Source: an uncultured Anaerolineales bacterium
GTDB taxonomy: Bacteria; Chloroflexota; Anaerolineae; Anaerolineales; UBA6663
DNA length: 64,000 nt
Assembly: GCA_937952305.1 (NCBI GenBank)
Contig: CALFZO010000139.1
Span: 79,012 to 143,011, forward strand
Reading direction: 5' to 3'
The position numbers were made by a program, and so were the translations under genes. Position 1 is the first letter of the stretch, and each line of letters begins with the position of its first letter. Below, in pieces: positions 46,297-54,025 of the stretch. The notes beneath the pieces were generated by a model that saw nothing but the letters and a program-made list of their open reading frames with translations, did not search any database and was not told where the DNA came from.

Positions 46297-46584
46297 TCAG
46301 CGCAATTCGATGGGCGCCATGACCACCTCGACGTCAGGGGCATGGAGCTCCACCCAGCGGACCATTGTCTCCAGGCTGGCCTGCACGCGGCCGGGGTCGG
46401 CGTGGACCACCGTCACCAGGGCCAGCTCGGCCGACTGCCAGACATCGTGCAGACCGACTTCGGCGACGGAGACGTTGAACTCCTTGGGCAGACGCGCCAG
46501 GAGCGGCTTGATGCGGCTGCGCTTCTCCTTGAGGGAGGCGCAGCCGGGGAGATGCAGACGCAGACGACAGGCACCGATGATCAT
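46297..46584 (-). CDS. DUF503 (YlxP-like) protein
   Basis: The protein has 95 residues, the family length. The core LRLHLPGCASLKEKRSRIKPL is the family hallmark, and FNVSVAEVGLHDVWQSAELA and the later beta strand complete the ferredoxin-like fold. YlxP/DUF503 genes often sit beside rbfA and infB, but here it stands alone between a lipoprotein gene and a divergent DUF4230 gene. Its role is not established; a ribosome-related role is only inferred from that usual context. Confidence 0.9.
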   Translation of the reverse strand: MIIGACRLRLHLPGCASLKEKRSRIKPLLARLPKEFNVSVAEVGLHDVWQSAELALVTVVHADPGRVQASLETMVRWVELHAPDVEVVMAPIELR

Positions 46585-46699
46585 GACATTGCGCCGAGCC
46601 TGGCCGACGGCCGCCGTCCGGCGCGGGTGCTGCTCTCAGGCGTTAGGGCCGGGCGACGAGCGAGCCTCGATAGTAGCCTCGCGCCAGGGGCGGCGCAAG

Positions 46700-46726
46700 T
46701 TGACGATTTGACGCAGGCGTTATAAT
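46700..46726 (+). promoter_or_regulatory. Promoter of the DUF4230 gene, probably leaderless
   Basis: TTGACG (46700-46705) and a perfect TATAAT (46721-46726) are 15 bp apart. The -10 ends six bases before the ATG at 46733, so the transcript should start at or next to the start codon. Confidence 0.6.
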
Positions 46727-46732
46727 CCAACT

Positions 46733-47398
46733 ATGTCCAAGACCCTGAGCAACCTGCTGGTGCTGGCTGTCCTCATCATCGCCGCCTTCATCGGCTGGGG
46801 CATCCTCAACGCCATCCGCGAGGCCACCCGCCAGGTGACGGCGCCGTCGGTGGGCGTGGCCACGCAGGTGCAGCAGTTCTTCAACCCGACGCCCACCATC
46901 TACCCAGACTCGGTCACGGTCGTGCGCGAGATTCAATCGCTGGCGCGGCTGGAGACGGCCCAGTACACGGTGGAGAAGGTGATCCGCGCCGAGACCGGCC
47001 AAGGCACGCTCGGGCCGCTCTTCGGCGACCGCCTGCTGTTCGTGGCGCACGGCAACGTGATCGCGGGCGTGGACCTGAGCCAGCTGCAGCCCGGCGACGT
47101 GACCGTGGCGCCGGACGGCCGGGTGACGATCGTGGTGCCGGCGGCCGAGGTCTTCATCGCCGCGCTCGACAACGACAAGTCCTACGTCTACGACCGCCAG
47201 ACCGGGCTGTTCACGAAGGGGGACGCCAACCTGGAGACGCTGGCGCGCCAGGCCGCCGAAGACGAGATCCGCAAAGGCGCGGTGGAGGACGGCATCCTCA
47301 ATCTGGCGCAGTCTAACGCCGGCACCTTTATCCAGCGCTTCCTGTACACGCTGCGCTTCACGGACGTGGTCATCATCCAGGCCACGCCCAAACCCTAG
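46733..47398 (+). CDS. DUF4230 membrane-anchored protein
   Basis: The protein has 221 residues. An N-terminal TM helix (about 6-26) is followed by a soluble domain with VVREIQSLARLETAQYTVEKV and DGRVTIVVPAAEVF, both typical of DUF4230. The domain is predicted to face outside. Function is unknown; the family often sits near cell-envelope genes. The promoter places a TATAAT six bases before the ATG, so the mRNA is probably leaderless. It is convergent with the lipoate ligase gene, with only three bases between the stops. Confidence 0.88.
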   Translation: MSKTLSNLLVLAVLIIAAFIGWGILNAIREATRQVTAPSVGVATQVQQFFNPTPTIYPDSVTVVREIQSLARLETAQYTVEKVIRAETGQGTLGPLFGDRLLFVAHGNVIAGVDLSQLQPGDVTVAPDGRVTIVVPAAEVFIAALDNDKSYVYDRQTGLFTKGDANLETLARQAAEDEIRKGAVEDGILNLAQSNAGTFIQRFLYTLRFTDVVIIQATPKP

Positions 47399-47401
47399 CG
47401 G

Positions 47402-48256
47402 CTAGATCCGGCCGTTCCAGGCCTCCGCCGCATACTTCTCCGCGCGCAGGGCGCGCGCCCGCTCCTTCTCCGCGTCCGTCAACTCAGACTGTTCCCACTC
47501 CAGGTTGAGGGCCGCCGCAAAGCCCGCCTGCAGCGCCGCCGCCGCCTGCTCCCAGCTGACCGCCGCGCCCAAGATGGCCTCGGCCGTAGCCGCGCGCGCG
47601 CGCACCCGGCCCGCCACCCGCGCCCGCTCCGCCTCCGACTCAAATTGCAGCGCTTCGCAGATGCGGGCGATGTCGCCGGTGAGCGGCAACGTGCCGTGCT
47701 GCAGCACCACGCCTTGCTTGCGGACCTGGGCGCTGCCCAACAGCTTCTTGCCGTCGGCCGTGATCTCGTAGTCCGAAGGCACCTCAAAGCAGACGGGCAG
47801 CGGCTCGGCCGCCTGGGCGGGCGAGCGCGGCCCGGCGTCGCCGCGCTTCTTGTCGGCGCGCACCGCCAGCCCCAGCTGCTCCAGGCCGCGCAGCAGGCCG
47901 ACGCTCAATTGCCGGTAGGACTCGATCACGCCGCCGACGACGCGCGGCTCGTCCATGGGCGCGATCACGGAGTAGGTCAGCTCGTCGGTGTGCAGGATGG
48001 CGCGCCCGCCGGTGGGGCGGCGCACCAGGTCCCAGCCGCGCGCCCCCAGCCGGGCGCGGTCCACGTCCGCCAGGGGCTGAGCGTAACCCAGCGATAGGCA
48101 GGGCGGTGACCAGGCGAAGAGGCGCAGCGTCGGCGGCGCCTGCCCAGCCGCCACGGCCTGCAGGATGGCCTCGTCAACGGCCATATTGAGCGGCCCATCC
48201 AGCGGCGGCGAGTGCACCAGCCGCCAGACGGCGCGGGGATAAGGGTCAGGGTTCAT
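47402..48256 (-). CDS. Lipoate-protein ligase A family (BPL_LplA_LipB fold)
   Basis: The protein has 284 residues. GPLNMAVDEAIL at the start, RRPTGGRAILHTDELTYSV (the ligand loop), VCFEVPSDYEI and GKKLLGSAQVRKQGVVLQHG (with the catalytic lysine in GKKLLGSAQ) fit the LplA/LipM group. It attaches lipoate or octanoate to the E2 or GcvH lysine. No LplA C-terminal adenylation domain is present, so it resembles LipM-type octanoyl transferases or a split LplA. The ATG overlaps the methyltransferase stop (ATGA). Confidence 0.9.
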   Translation of the reverse strand: MNPDPYPRAVWRLVHSPPLDGPLNMAVDEAILQAVAAGQAPPTLRLFAWSPPCLSLGYAQPLADVDRARLGARGWDLVRRPTGGRAILHTDELTYSVIAPMDEPRVVGGVIESYRQLSVGLLRGLEQLGLAVRADKKRGDAGPRSPAQAAEPLPVCFEVPSDYEITADGKKLLGSAQVRKQGVVLQHGTLPLTGDIARICEALQFESEAERARVAGRVRARAATAEAILGAAVSWEQAAAALQAGFAAALNLEWEQSELTDAEKERARALRAEKYAAEAWNGRI

Positions 48257-49047
48257 GGCTTGTGCAGCGCTACCACGGCCGTGCGCTGGACGATGACGAG
48301 CCGGGCCTGGCCCGGCGTGCCGTTGAGCGCCACCGCCGCCCGCTCCAACAGATCGTCCGGCGCGCGCGCGAACTCGGGGGTGTCGTCCAGGTAATCGGTC
48401 AGGTCATCCAGGCTGTCGAAGAGCTGATAGTAGTTGAAGGCGCGCACAGCGGCCGGCTCAAAGGCCGCCTCGGCCTCGCTGTCGTCCACGGCCTCGGCCA
48501 GGGCCGCCAGGGTAGCCGTGAACTCGCGCCGGCTGTCCGGGTCCGGGATGAGCGGCCCGAGCACGTCCCGGCGCGCGGTCTCGGCGTCGGCGTCGCTCAG
48601 CGGGGCCGCGCCGGCGGGCGCCTGCCACACTTCCAGCACTGGCCGCTGGTCCGTCGGCTGGACCGCCAACAGCACGCCGCCCCGCCGCATCACCCGGTGG
48701 GCCTCGGCGACCGCCGCGGCCATGTCCGCCGGGGGGACTCAACACAACGAGTAACTGAAGAAGACCAGGTCAAAATAGCCGTCCGGGAAACTGAGCTGAC
48801 GCGCGTCCCCGAGCGAGAGGCGCACGCGCTCGCGCACCCGGCCGGCGGACCGGCGCAGCGCCTGGGCGGCCGCGTCGAGTTCGTCGGCGTCGGGGTCCAG
48901 CGCCACCCAGCGTTTAGCCTTGCCCGCCAGCGGCCAGGTGAGGCGGCCGTCGCCGGCGCCGATTTCGAGCACGCGCAGGCGCGCGAAATCGATCAGCTCA
49001 CGCAGGGTTTTCAGCTCCAGGCTGGCGGGTTGGCTGGTGGAGGTCAT
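48253..49047 (-). CDS. SAM-dependent methyltransferase interrupted by one in-frame UGA (codon 103)
   Basis: The reading frame runs unbroken for 264 codons except for a single TGA at 48739-48741. The first part has motif I (VLEIGAGDGRLTWP) and ends FDLVFFSYSLC before the TGA; the second continues VPPADMAAAVAEAHRVMRRGG, exactly the expected next motif. There is no frameshift and coding quality is the same on both sides. Either UGA is read as selenocysteine, or the gene carries a nonsense mutation or base error. A GC-rich hairpin (48700-48721) with a GGUC loop lies 18 bases after the UGA. The downstream ATG at 48723 alone would give an inactive fragment. Confidence 0.7.
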
Positions 49048-49077
49048 AGGGGTGGCACAAGCCGGGCGAACGCCGCG

Positions 49078-49089
49078 GAGAGTGTATCA
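49078..49089 (-). promoter_or_regulatory. Possible extended -10 for the methyltransferase gene
   Basis: On the minus strand TGATACACT is an extended -10 (TACACT at 49081-49086), about 34 bases before the ATG at 49047. No good -35 is seen. Confidence 0.35.
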
Positions 49090-49112
49090 CGAGCGCGCCG
49101 GAGTCGGCGCCG

Positions 49113-49928
49113 TCAGCGCAACCCGGCGAAGACGTCGGTCTCCAGGGCGCGCCCGCTGTTGACGAGGCTGAAGACCCGGTACAGCGTGGGATAGCCCCAC
49201 AGCGCCAGGTTGGTCTCGTCCGGCAGGCCGGCCAGGTCCGGAAAGCCGCCCAACTGCGAGCGATGGCAGCCGATGGCGCGCACCACGGTGCGCCAATGCG
49301 CGCTGGCGTCCAGGCGCGTGGTGATGGACCACTCCGGCCAGCCCACCTGGCGGCGCGTTTGCCCATCGACCTCCATCGTGATGGGGCCGCCGGCGACCGC
49401 CTCGAACAGCGCCACCACGGGCGCGGTGTCGACGGAGAAGTAGAACTTGGCCACCCGGTGCGGGGCCTGCCCAGCTGGGTCGGCGTAAGCGGCGTCGGCG
49501 GCACAGACGAGCGCGGCCGACGTGAACTGGCTGATGGCGATGTGGTCCGGGTGGCCGTAGTAGCCGTCCGGCGGGATGGTCACCACCACCTGCGGGCGCA
49601 GGCGGCGCAGGTGACCCACCAGGCGCGCGATGGCGACGGCCGGCTCGGCCTGGTCCAGATCGCCGTCGATGAAGTCCAGGAAGCTGACCGCGCGCACACC
49701 CAGCACCGCGGCCGCCGCGCGCAGCTCGCCCTCCCGCAGCCGGCCAAGCGCCTCCAGGCCGGGATGCTCAGCGGGCGGGCCGCCCCATCCGCGCTCGCCG
49801 CGCGTGGCCGTCAGCAAATAAGTCTCGACGCCGTCGGCCGCGGACAGGGCCAGCAGGCCGCCGGCGCCCATAGACTCGTCATCGGGATGCGCCAGGACGC
49901 ACAGCAAGCGCAGCGGCGAGGTTTGCTC
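49113..49928 (-). CDS. PIG-L (LmbE) family deacetylase
   Basis: The protein has 271 residues. LCVLAHPDDESMGAGG carries the first metal triad (HxDDE), and YGHPDHIAISQ supplies the later histidine. PIG-L enzymes remove acetyl groups from N-acetylglucosamine-linked lipids or mycothiol and bacillithiol precursors. The start is put at GTG 49928, where GGAAGGA is well spaced; a GTG six codons earlier (49946) is the alternative. It is followed by the methyltransferase gene about 65 bp downstream and may share its promoter region. Confidence 0.9.
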   Translation of the reverse strand, partial: EQTSPLRLLCVLAHPDDESMGAGGLLALSAADGVETYLLTATRGERGWGGPPAEHPGLEALGRLREGELRAAAAVLGVRAVSFLDFIDGDLDQAEPAVAIARLVGHLRRLRPQVVVTIPPDGYYGHPDHIAISQFTSAALVCAADAAYADPAGQAPHRVAKFYFSVDTAPVVALFEAVAGGPITMEVDGQTRRQVGWPEWSITTRLDASAHWRTVVRAIGCHRSQLGGFPDLAGLPDETNLALWGYPTLYRVFSLVNSGRALETDVFAGLR

Positions 49929-49995
49929 CACAATGGTCCTTCCCACGTTGGCCTCGATTGTAGCCGTTCTCGGAGACGGACTCGGCCGGGCAGCG

Positions 49996-50724
49996 TCAGG
50001 CCGGGCCGGGCAGCGTGACGCGGCTGCCGGCCGGGAAAACGCGCCGTTCGTTGCGAGTCAAGAGGGCGGCCGTGCCGGCGCCCAACACCTCCCAGGCCTC
50101 CCCCGGCCGGCCCACCAGCGCCGTGTGCTCGTCGATGCCCAGAGCGTATTCCCCTTCGCTAAGGCTGTCCTGAACGGTCGCCGTCAGGCCAGGCCGATAA
50201 CCTTCCAACTGGTCGAAGTGCGGCAGGATCAGGGACGCCGGCAGAGCGCCAAAGGCCGAGTGGAGCGCCAGTTCCGGAGCGGCCACGTCCGGCACCTGGC
50301 GGCCCAGGATCATGGCGCCGGCCGAGCAGCCGGCCAGCACCGCCCCGCGCGCCTGGGCGGCCGCGACCGCGTCCCAGGCCCGGCTTCCGGCCAGCGTGCG
50401 GTAGAGGTAAAGCGGATCGCCGCCAGAGAAGTAGACCAGGTCCGCGGCCGCGATCATGGCCTCCCAGCGGGGATCGTCGGCGGAGGCCCGGTCCACCACG
50501 CGCGCCGCCTGAGCCGCCGCGCCCAGCCGCGTGAAGTGGCGCACGCCCTGCTGAGCCCAACGCTCGACGCTGGCCTCGCCTTCAGCGCCGGCCGCGGCCG
50601 GGACGCAGACGACGACCGGCGGCTTGGCGCGAGCTCGGCCGACCTCGGCCAACAGCCGCCGATCCACGGCCTCCATCGTCTCCAGGTATTCCCCCGCTCC
50701 GACCAGGGCCAGCAGACCGCTCAT
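49996..50724 (-). CDS. Peptidase S51 / cyanophycinase-like protein
   Basis: The protein has 242 residues. ALVGAGEYLETM at the N-terminus and the nucleophile elbow GCSAGAMIL fit S51 enzymes, where serine in SAG is the nucleophile. YFSGGDPLYLYRTL precedes it and is the family beta strand. S51 includes aspartyl dipeptidase and cyanophycinase; the chain is too short for a secreted cyanophycinase, and there is no signal. ATG 50724 is chosen because GGAGG precedes it, not the longer frame to 50820. It is divergent from the LuxR-type regulator. Confidence 0.88.
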   Translation of the reverse strand: MSGLLALVGAGEYLETMEAVDRRLLAEVGRARAKPPVVVCVPAAAGAEGEASVERWAQQGVRHFTRLGAAAQAARVVDRASADDPRWEAMIAAADLVYFSGGDPLYLYRTLAGSRAWDAVAAAQARGAVLAGCSAGAMILGRQVPDVAAPELALHSAFGALPASLILPHFDQLEGYRPGLTATVQDSLSEGEYALGIDEHTALVGRPGEAWEVLGAGTAALLTRNERRVFPAGSRVTLPGPA

Positions 50725-50783
50725 CTCAGCACCTCCGGAGTCGAACACGAGCCCGCGCACCGCCAGGCCGACAGCCGTTTGGA

Positions 50784-50860
50784 ATAGAGTCGTTTCATTA
50801 TGTGCGCGTCGCAACGCCAAACTGGCCGCCTGAACCGGGTTGGGCCAGTTTCGACTCTAT
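50784..50860. repeat. Nested inverted repeats between divergent genes
   Basis: ATAGAGTCG (50784-50792) pairs with CGACTCTAT (50852-50860), and inside it AAACTGGCC (50819-50827) pairs with GGCCAGTTT (50843-50851). The right arms are contiguous while the left arms are 26 bases apart. A minus-strand CATAAT (50797-50802) lies in that gap, so the fold may overlap a promoter of the S51 gene. Confidence 0.65.
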
Positions 50861-50953
50861 CCGAACTTGCCTCCGCCCGGGGAGATCAAATCTGGCCGGC
50901 GGCCTGTCCGTTTGGGCAGTCCGCCCACTAATGCTTTGCCGATGCTTCGGGCG

Positions 50954-50959
50954 TACACT
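50954..50959 (+). promoter_or_regulatory. -10 element of the LuxR-type gene, probably leaderless
   Basis: TACACT ends six bases before the ATG at 50966. There is no Shine-Dalgarno, in keeping with a leaderless mRNA and this start choice. Confidence 0.45.
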
Positions 50960-50965
50960 TCCCGC

Positions 50966-51598
50966 ATGCTCAGAGCCCTGATTGCGTCACCTTACCCCGC
51001 CCTGCGCACCGGCTTGCGCGTCCTGCTTCAGGAGGCCGGACACGGCCAGATTGTGGTGCTGGGCGAAGCTGATTCGCTGGAGGCCAGCCTGGACTGGGCG
51101 CAGTCGGCCCGGCCGCAGGTGGTGGTGTATGACCTGGCGCTCGACCGGGATGATGATCTGGTCGGGCTGTGGCGGCTGCGCCGGGAGGTCCCGGACACGG
51201 CGGTGCTGGCCCTGGCCGAGGCCGACGGCCAAGCCCGCATGTTGACGGCGTTGCAGGCCGGCGCGCGCGGCTGCCTCACCAAGGCCGCCAGCGGCGCCGA
51301 GATAGCGGAGGCCATGCTCGATGTCGCGGCGGGTGAGACAATCCTGCCGCCGGCCGCCACGGCCGCATTGCTGGATCAGTGGCGCGGCGGCGGCGTGGCC
51401 ATCACGCTGTCCCCGCGCGAGGCCGACGTGCTGCGCGGCGTCGCCGCCGGCCTGACCAACAAAGCCATCGCGCTCAAGCTCGGCATCAGCGAGCACACGG
51501 TGAAATTCCATCTGGGCGGCGCCATGACCAAGCTGGGGGCGGCCTCGCGCGCGGAGGCGGTGGCCAGCGCCTTGCGGTTGGGCCTGATCTCGGCTTAG
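50966..51598 (+). CDS. LuxR-type response regulator with degenerate receiver domain
   Basis: The protein has 210 residues. The receiver-like domain (1-120) keeps the phospho-site region VVVYDLALD and the lysine in CLTKAAS, but the N-terminal acidic pair is missing: the start reads LRALIASPYPALRTGL where most have DD. The C-terminal LuxR HTH (TLSPREADVLRGVAAGLTNK and ISEHTVKFHLGGAMTKLG) is intact. It is probably a transcription factor that is not switched by classical phosphorylation. The ATG at 50966 is favoured by the promoter spacing. No histidine kinase gene is adjacent. Confidence 0.88.
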   Translation: MLRALIASPYPALRTGLRVLLQEAGHGQIVVLGEADSLEASLDWAQSARPQVVVYDLALDRDDDLVGLWRLRREVPDTAVLALAEADGQARMLTALQAGARGCLTKAASGAEIAEAMLDVAAGETILPPAATAALLDQWRGGGVAITLSPREADVLRGVAAGLTNKAIALKLGISEHTVKFHLGGAMTKLGAASRAEAVASALRLGLISA

Positions 51599-51671
51599 CG
51601 CCGCGGCGCGCCCTGCCCAATTGGCTAGCCGCGCCGACGCCGGATGGAGGAGGCGGGCCGCCGCCAGCCTG

Positions 51672-51680
51672 TGCTAACTT
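51672..51680 (+). promoter_or_regulatory. Possible extended -10 for the HtrA-like gene
   Basis: TGCTAACTT is an extended -10-like word, 37 bases before the ATG at 51718. Weak support. Confidence 0.25.
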
Positions 51681-51717
51681 GACGGTGACGCGAGCACACT
51701 CTCACCAGGAGCAAAGT

Positions 51718-52593
51718 ATGGACCTGCAACAATTTTCAGACGCTCTCGCCGCGGCGGTGGAGAAGGCCGGGCGATCCACGGTCACCGTTGACGCCCGCGG
51801 GCGCATCCCGGCCACGGGCCTGATCTGGAGCGCCGACGGCGAGATCCTGACGGCCGACCACGTGGTCCGGCGCGACGACGGCCTCAACATCACGCTGCCG
51901 GATGGGCGCCAGATGTCTGCCCGGCTCATCGGCCGCGACCCGTCCAGCGACCTGGCCCTGCTCAAGGTCGACGCGGCCGGGCTGAGCGTGCCGGAGTGGT
52001 CGGAGGTCAAGGTCGGCCACGTGGTGCTGGCCCTGGGCCGGCCGGATGACCTGCAAGCCGCCGTGAGCAACGTGGTGGCGCTGGGCGGGCCGGTGCGCGG
52101 CGCCTTCCGGCACCTGGAAGCCTACATTCAGACCGACGTGACTATGTTCCCGGGCTTCTCGGGCGGGCCGCTGGTGGACGTGAGCGGGCGCGTCGTCGGG
52201 CTCAACAGCAGCGCCCTGGCGCGCGGGGCCAGCCTGGCCGTCCCGGTGGCTGCCGCCCGGCGCGTGGCCGACGCACTGCGCCAGCACGGCCACGTGCGGC
52301 GCGGCTTCCTGGGCATCAGCAGCCAGCCGGTCCCGCTGGCGGACAGCCTCGCCGCGCAGGCCGGTCAGCCGGCCGGCCTGATGGTCATCGGCGTGGAGAA
52401 GGACAGCCCGGCTGAAAAAGGCGGCCTGCTGCAGGGCGACGTGCTGATCGGGCTGGGCGACCAGCGCCTGACGGAAGTGGAAGCGCTGCAGGCCGCGCTC
52501 GGCCCGAACACGGTCGGCCAGCCTGTCCGCGTGCGCGTGGTGCGGGGCGGCCAGATTATCGAAGTCAGCGTGGTGGTGGGCGAACGGGCCTGA
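51718..52593 (+). CDS. HtrA-like trypsin-fold serine protease with PDZ domain, no signal peptide
   Basis: The protein has 291 residues. The triad is visible: histidine in ILTADHVV, aspartate in DPSSDLALLKV, and serine in GFSGGPLVDV (usually GNSGGPL). A PDZ domain fills residues about 200-290 (GFLGISSQPVPL, then VEKDSPAEKGGLLQGDVLIG). HtrA proteins degrade or refold misfolded proteins, normally outside the membrane; here there is no N-terminal hydrophobic segment, so this copy is likely cytoplasmic. ATG 51718 has AGGAG upstream. It ends at a 44-bp palindrome shared with the convergent DUF5679 gene. Confidence 0.9.
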   Translation: MDLQQFSDALAAAVEKAGRSTVTVDARGRIPATGLIWSADGEILTADHVVRRDDGLNITLPDGRQMSARLIGRDPSSDLALLKVDAAGLSVPEWSEVKVGHVVLALGRPDDLQAAVSNVVALGGPVRGAFRHLEAYIQTDVTMFPGFSGGPLVDVSGRVVGLNSSALARGASLAVPVAAARRVADALRQHGHVRRGFLGISSQPVPLADSLAAQAGQPAGLMVIGVEKDSPAEKGGLLQGDVLIGLGDQRLTEVEALQAALGPNTVGQPVRVRVVRGGQIIEVSVVVGERA

Positions 52594-52633
52594 CCCCGTC
52601 CGGGGCCGCGGGCGCCCGGCCATGACTGAGATT

Positions 52634-52677
52634 AACACGAACGGCCTCCCGGGGATCCCCGGGAGGCCGTTCGTGTT
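52634..52677. terminator. 44-bp perfect palindrome, bidirectional terminator candidate
   Basis: The left arm begins AACACGAACGGCCTCCCGGG and the right arm is its exact reverse complement, with the centre at GGATCC. It sits between two converging genes (stops at 52593 and 52702) and could end transcription both ways. No U-tract follows on either side. Confidence 0.6.
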
Positions 52678-52701
52678 GGACGAGCGTGAGCAGCCGAGGC
52701 G

Positions 52702-52935
52702 TTAGCCGCCTTCAGCCGGGGCAGCCGGGGCAGCCGGCGCGGACGCGGCCTGCTTGTTGGACAGGAACTTCATCATCGTCGTACCGCAGACCGGGCACTT
52801 TCCCTTCAAGGCAGACTTGCCGTTCTTCACCGTCACGATCTGGCCATCACTGACCGGGCGGGTCGCCTTGCACTTCACGCAGTAAGCCTCGGCGTTGGCA
52901 GGCGCCGGGCGAGCAGGGGTTTCGGGCAGAGCCAT
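52702..52935 (-). CDS. DUF5679 zinc-ribbon-like protein
   Basis: The protein has 77 residues. AYCVKCKATRPV and the later GKCPVCGTTMMKF give two CxxC pairs, a zinc ribbon, joined by VKNGKSALKGK. This matches DUF5679, a small family common in Chloroflexota. The C-terminus is Ala/Pro rich. It may bind nucleic acid or a protein, but no function is known. ATG 52935 follows AAGGAGATG; a longer frame upstream has no such site. A weak promoter (TTGTTT-N17-TAGCAT) lies upstream on the minus strand. Confidence 0.88.
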   Translation of the reverse strand: MALPETPARPAPANAEAYCVKCKATRPVSDGQIVTVKNGKSALKGKCPVCGTTMMKFLSNKQAASAPAAPAAPAEGG

Positions 52936-53061
52936 GACATCATCTCCTTGCTGTGAGGACGGGGTATCCTGCCACCCCGCTGGAAAAATGCTACCATACC
53001 CGGAGTCGCCAAACAAGATTACAATAAAGAGTAGATCGGATTTTCTATTTATTGCATTTTC

Positions 53062-53091
53062 TTGACTTGGCTGGGTGGTCTGTGCTATATC
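53062..53091 (+). promoter_or_regulatory. Promoter of the MBL-fold gene
   Basis: TTGACT (53062-53067) and TATATC (53086-53091) are 18 bp apart, with TG just before the -10 (TGCTATATC). The expected leader to the ATG at 53163 is about 65 bases. The surrounding AT-rich stretch (52980-53090) is unusual in this window. Confidence 0.6.
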
Positions 53092-53162
53092 AGGCACCAT
53101 CTTTACCCACCGCCATGGGCCGCCGCCGCCAGCTTTCCCCGGCCGCCTGAGCTCGCACAACT

Positions 53163-53993
53163 ATGCACCGCGAACGCGTCTCCGACGACATCTATATCTT
53201 CGCCAGCGAACTGTACGCGCACGTGACGGCCGGGGCGGTCCTGTACCCGGACGGCGCGGTCCTGATCGACACGCTCGCCTTCCCGTCCGAGACCCGCCAG
53301 ATCCGGGACTTCCTGGAGAACCGGCTGGGGGCGCGCGTGCAGTACGTGATCAACACGCACTACCACGCCGACCACAGCAACGGCAATTACCTGTTCCCGA
53401 ACGCCCAGATCATCGGCCACCGGTTGTGCCGGGAGAAGCTGGACACGCTTGGCCGGGAGGGCCTGGCCCGTGCCCAGGCCCAGGCCTCCGAGCTGTCCGG
53501 CGTCCAGATCGCCCTGCCGCAGGTGCTGCTGGCCAGCGGCGCGCTGTACCTGCACCTGGGCAAGAAGACGCTCCAGCTCTTCCATACCCCCGGCCACTCG
53601 CCGGACTCGATTTCGGTCCTGCTGAAGGAAGACCGCATCCTCTTCGCCGGCGACATGATGATGCCGCTGCCGCACATCGTGGACGGCGACGTGGACGACC
53701 TGGTCCAATCGCTGCAGCTCATCCCGCCGCTGGGCCTGGAAAACGTCATCCAGGGTCACGGCGAAGTGGTGCTGCGCGGCGAGATCGACGACGCGGTGCG
53801 CTCCAACCTGCGCTACCTGGACAGCCTGCGCAAGAAGGTGGAGGCCGCCATCAAGCGCGGCCGGCCGCGCGAAGCCATGCGCGAGATCGACATCGAGTCG
53901 TGTGGCAAGAGCCGCATCCCGCTGAACGGCCTGGTGATGCAGCTGCACGCCGCCAACTGCCTCGCGCTCTACGACCGGATGATCGCAGCCTGA
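53163..53993 (+). CDS. MBL-fold metallo-hydrolase
   Basis: The protein has 276 residues. The metal motif NTHYHADHSNGN (HxHxDH), a later histidine in HTPGHSPDS and an aspartate in FAGDMMMP identify a metallo-beta-lactamase fold. A further histidine in QGHGEV completes the binuclear site. The class includes glyoxalase II, arylsulfatase-like and SoxH-type hydrolases; the substrate is open. The ATG is the only in-frame choice that keeps the first strand (DDIYIFASELYAHVTAG). It is followed by the RNase HI-like gene 32 bp downstream. Confidence 0.92.
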   Translation: MHRERVSDDIYIFASELYAHVTAGAVLYPDGAVLIDTLAFPSETRQIRDFLENRLGARVQYVINTHYHADHSNGNYLFPNAQIIGHRLCREKLDTLGREGLARAQAQASELSGVQIALPQVLLASGALYLHLGKKTLQLFHTPGHSPDSISVLLKEDRILFAGDMMMPLPHIVDGDVDDLVQSLQLIPPLGLENVIQGHGEVVLRGEIDDAVRSNLRYLDSLRKKVEAAIKRGRPREAMREIDIESCGKSRIPLNGLVMQLHAANCLALYDRMIAA

Positions 53994-54025
53994 TCCGGGG
54001 CCCCGGCCCCGGCCGGTGTGTCCTT

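Noticed and set aside
48253..48723. The second half of the UGA-interrupted methyltransferase as a separate gene
   Set aside because: It lacks the SAM-binding half and is in the same frame as the first half, so it is better read as one interrupted gene.
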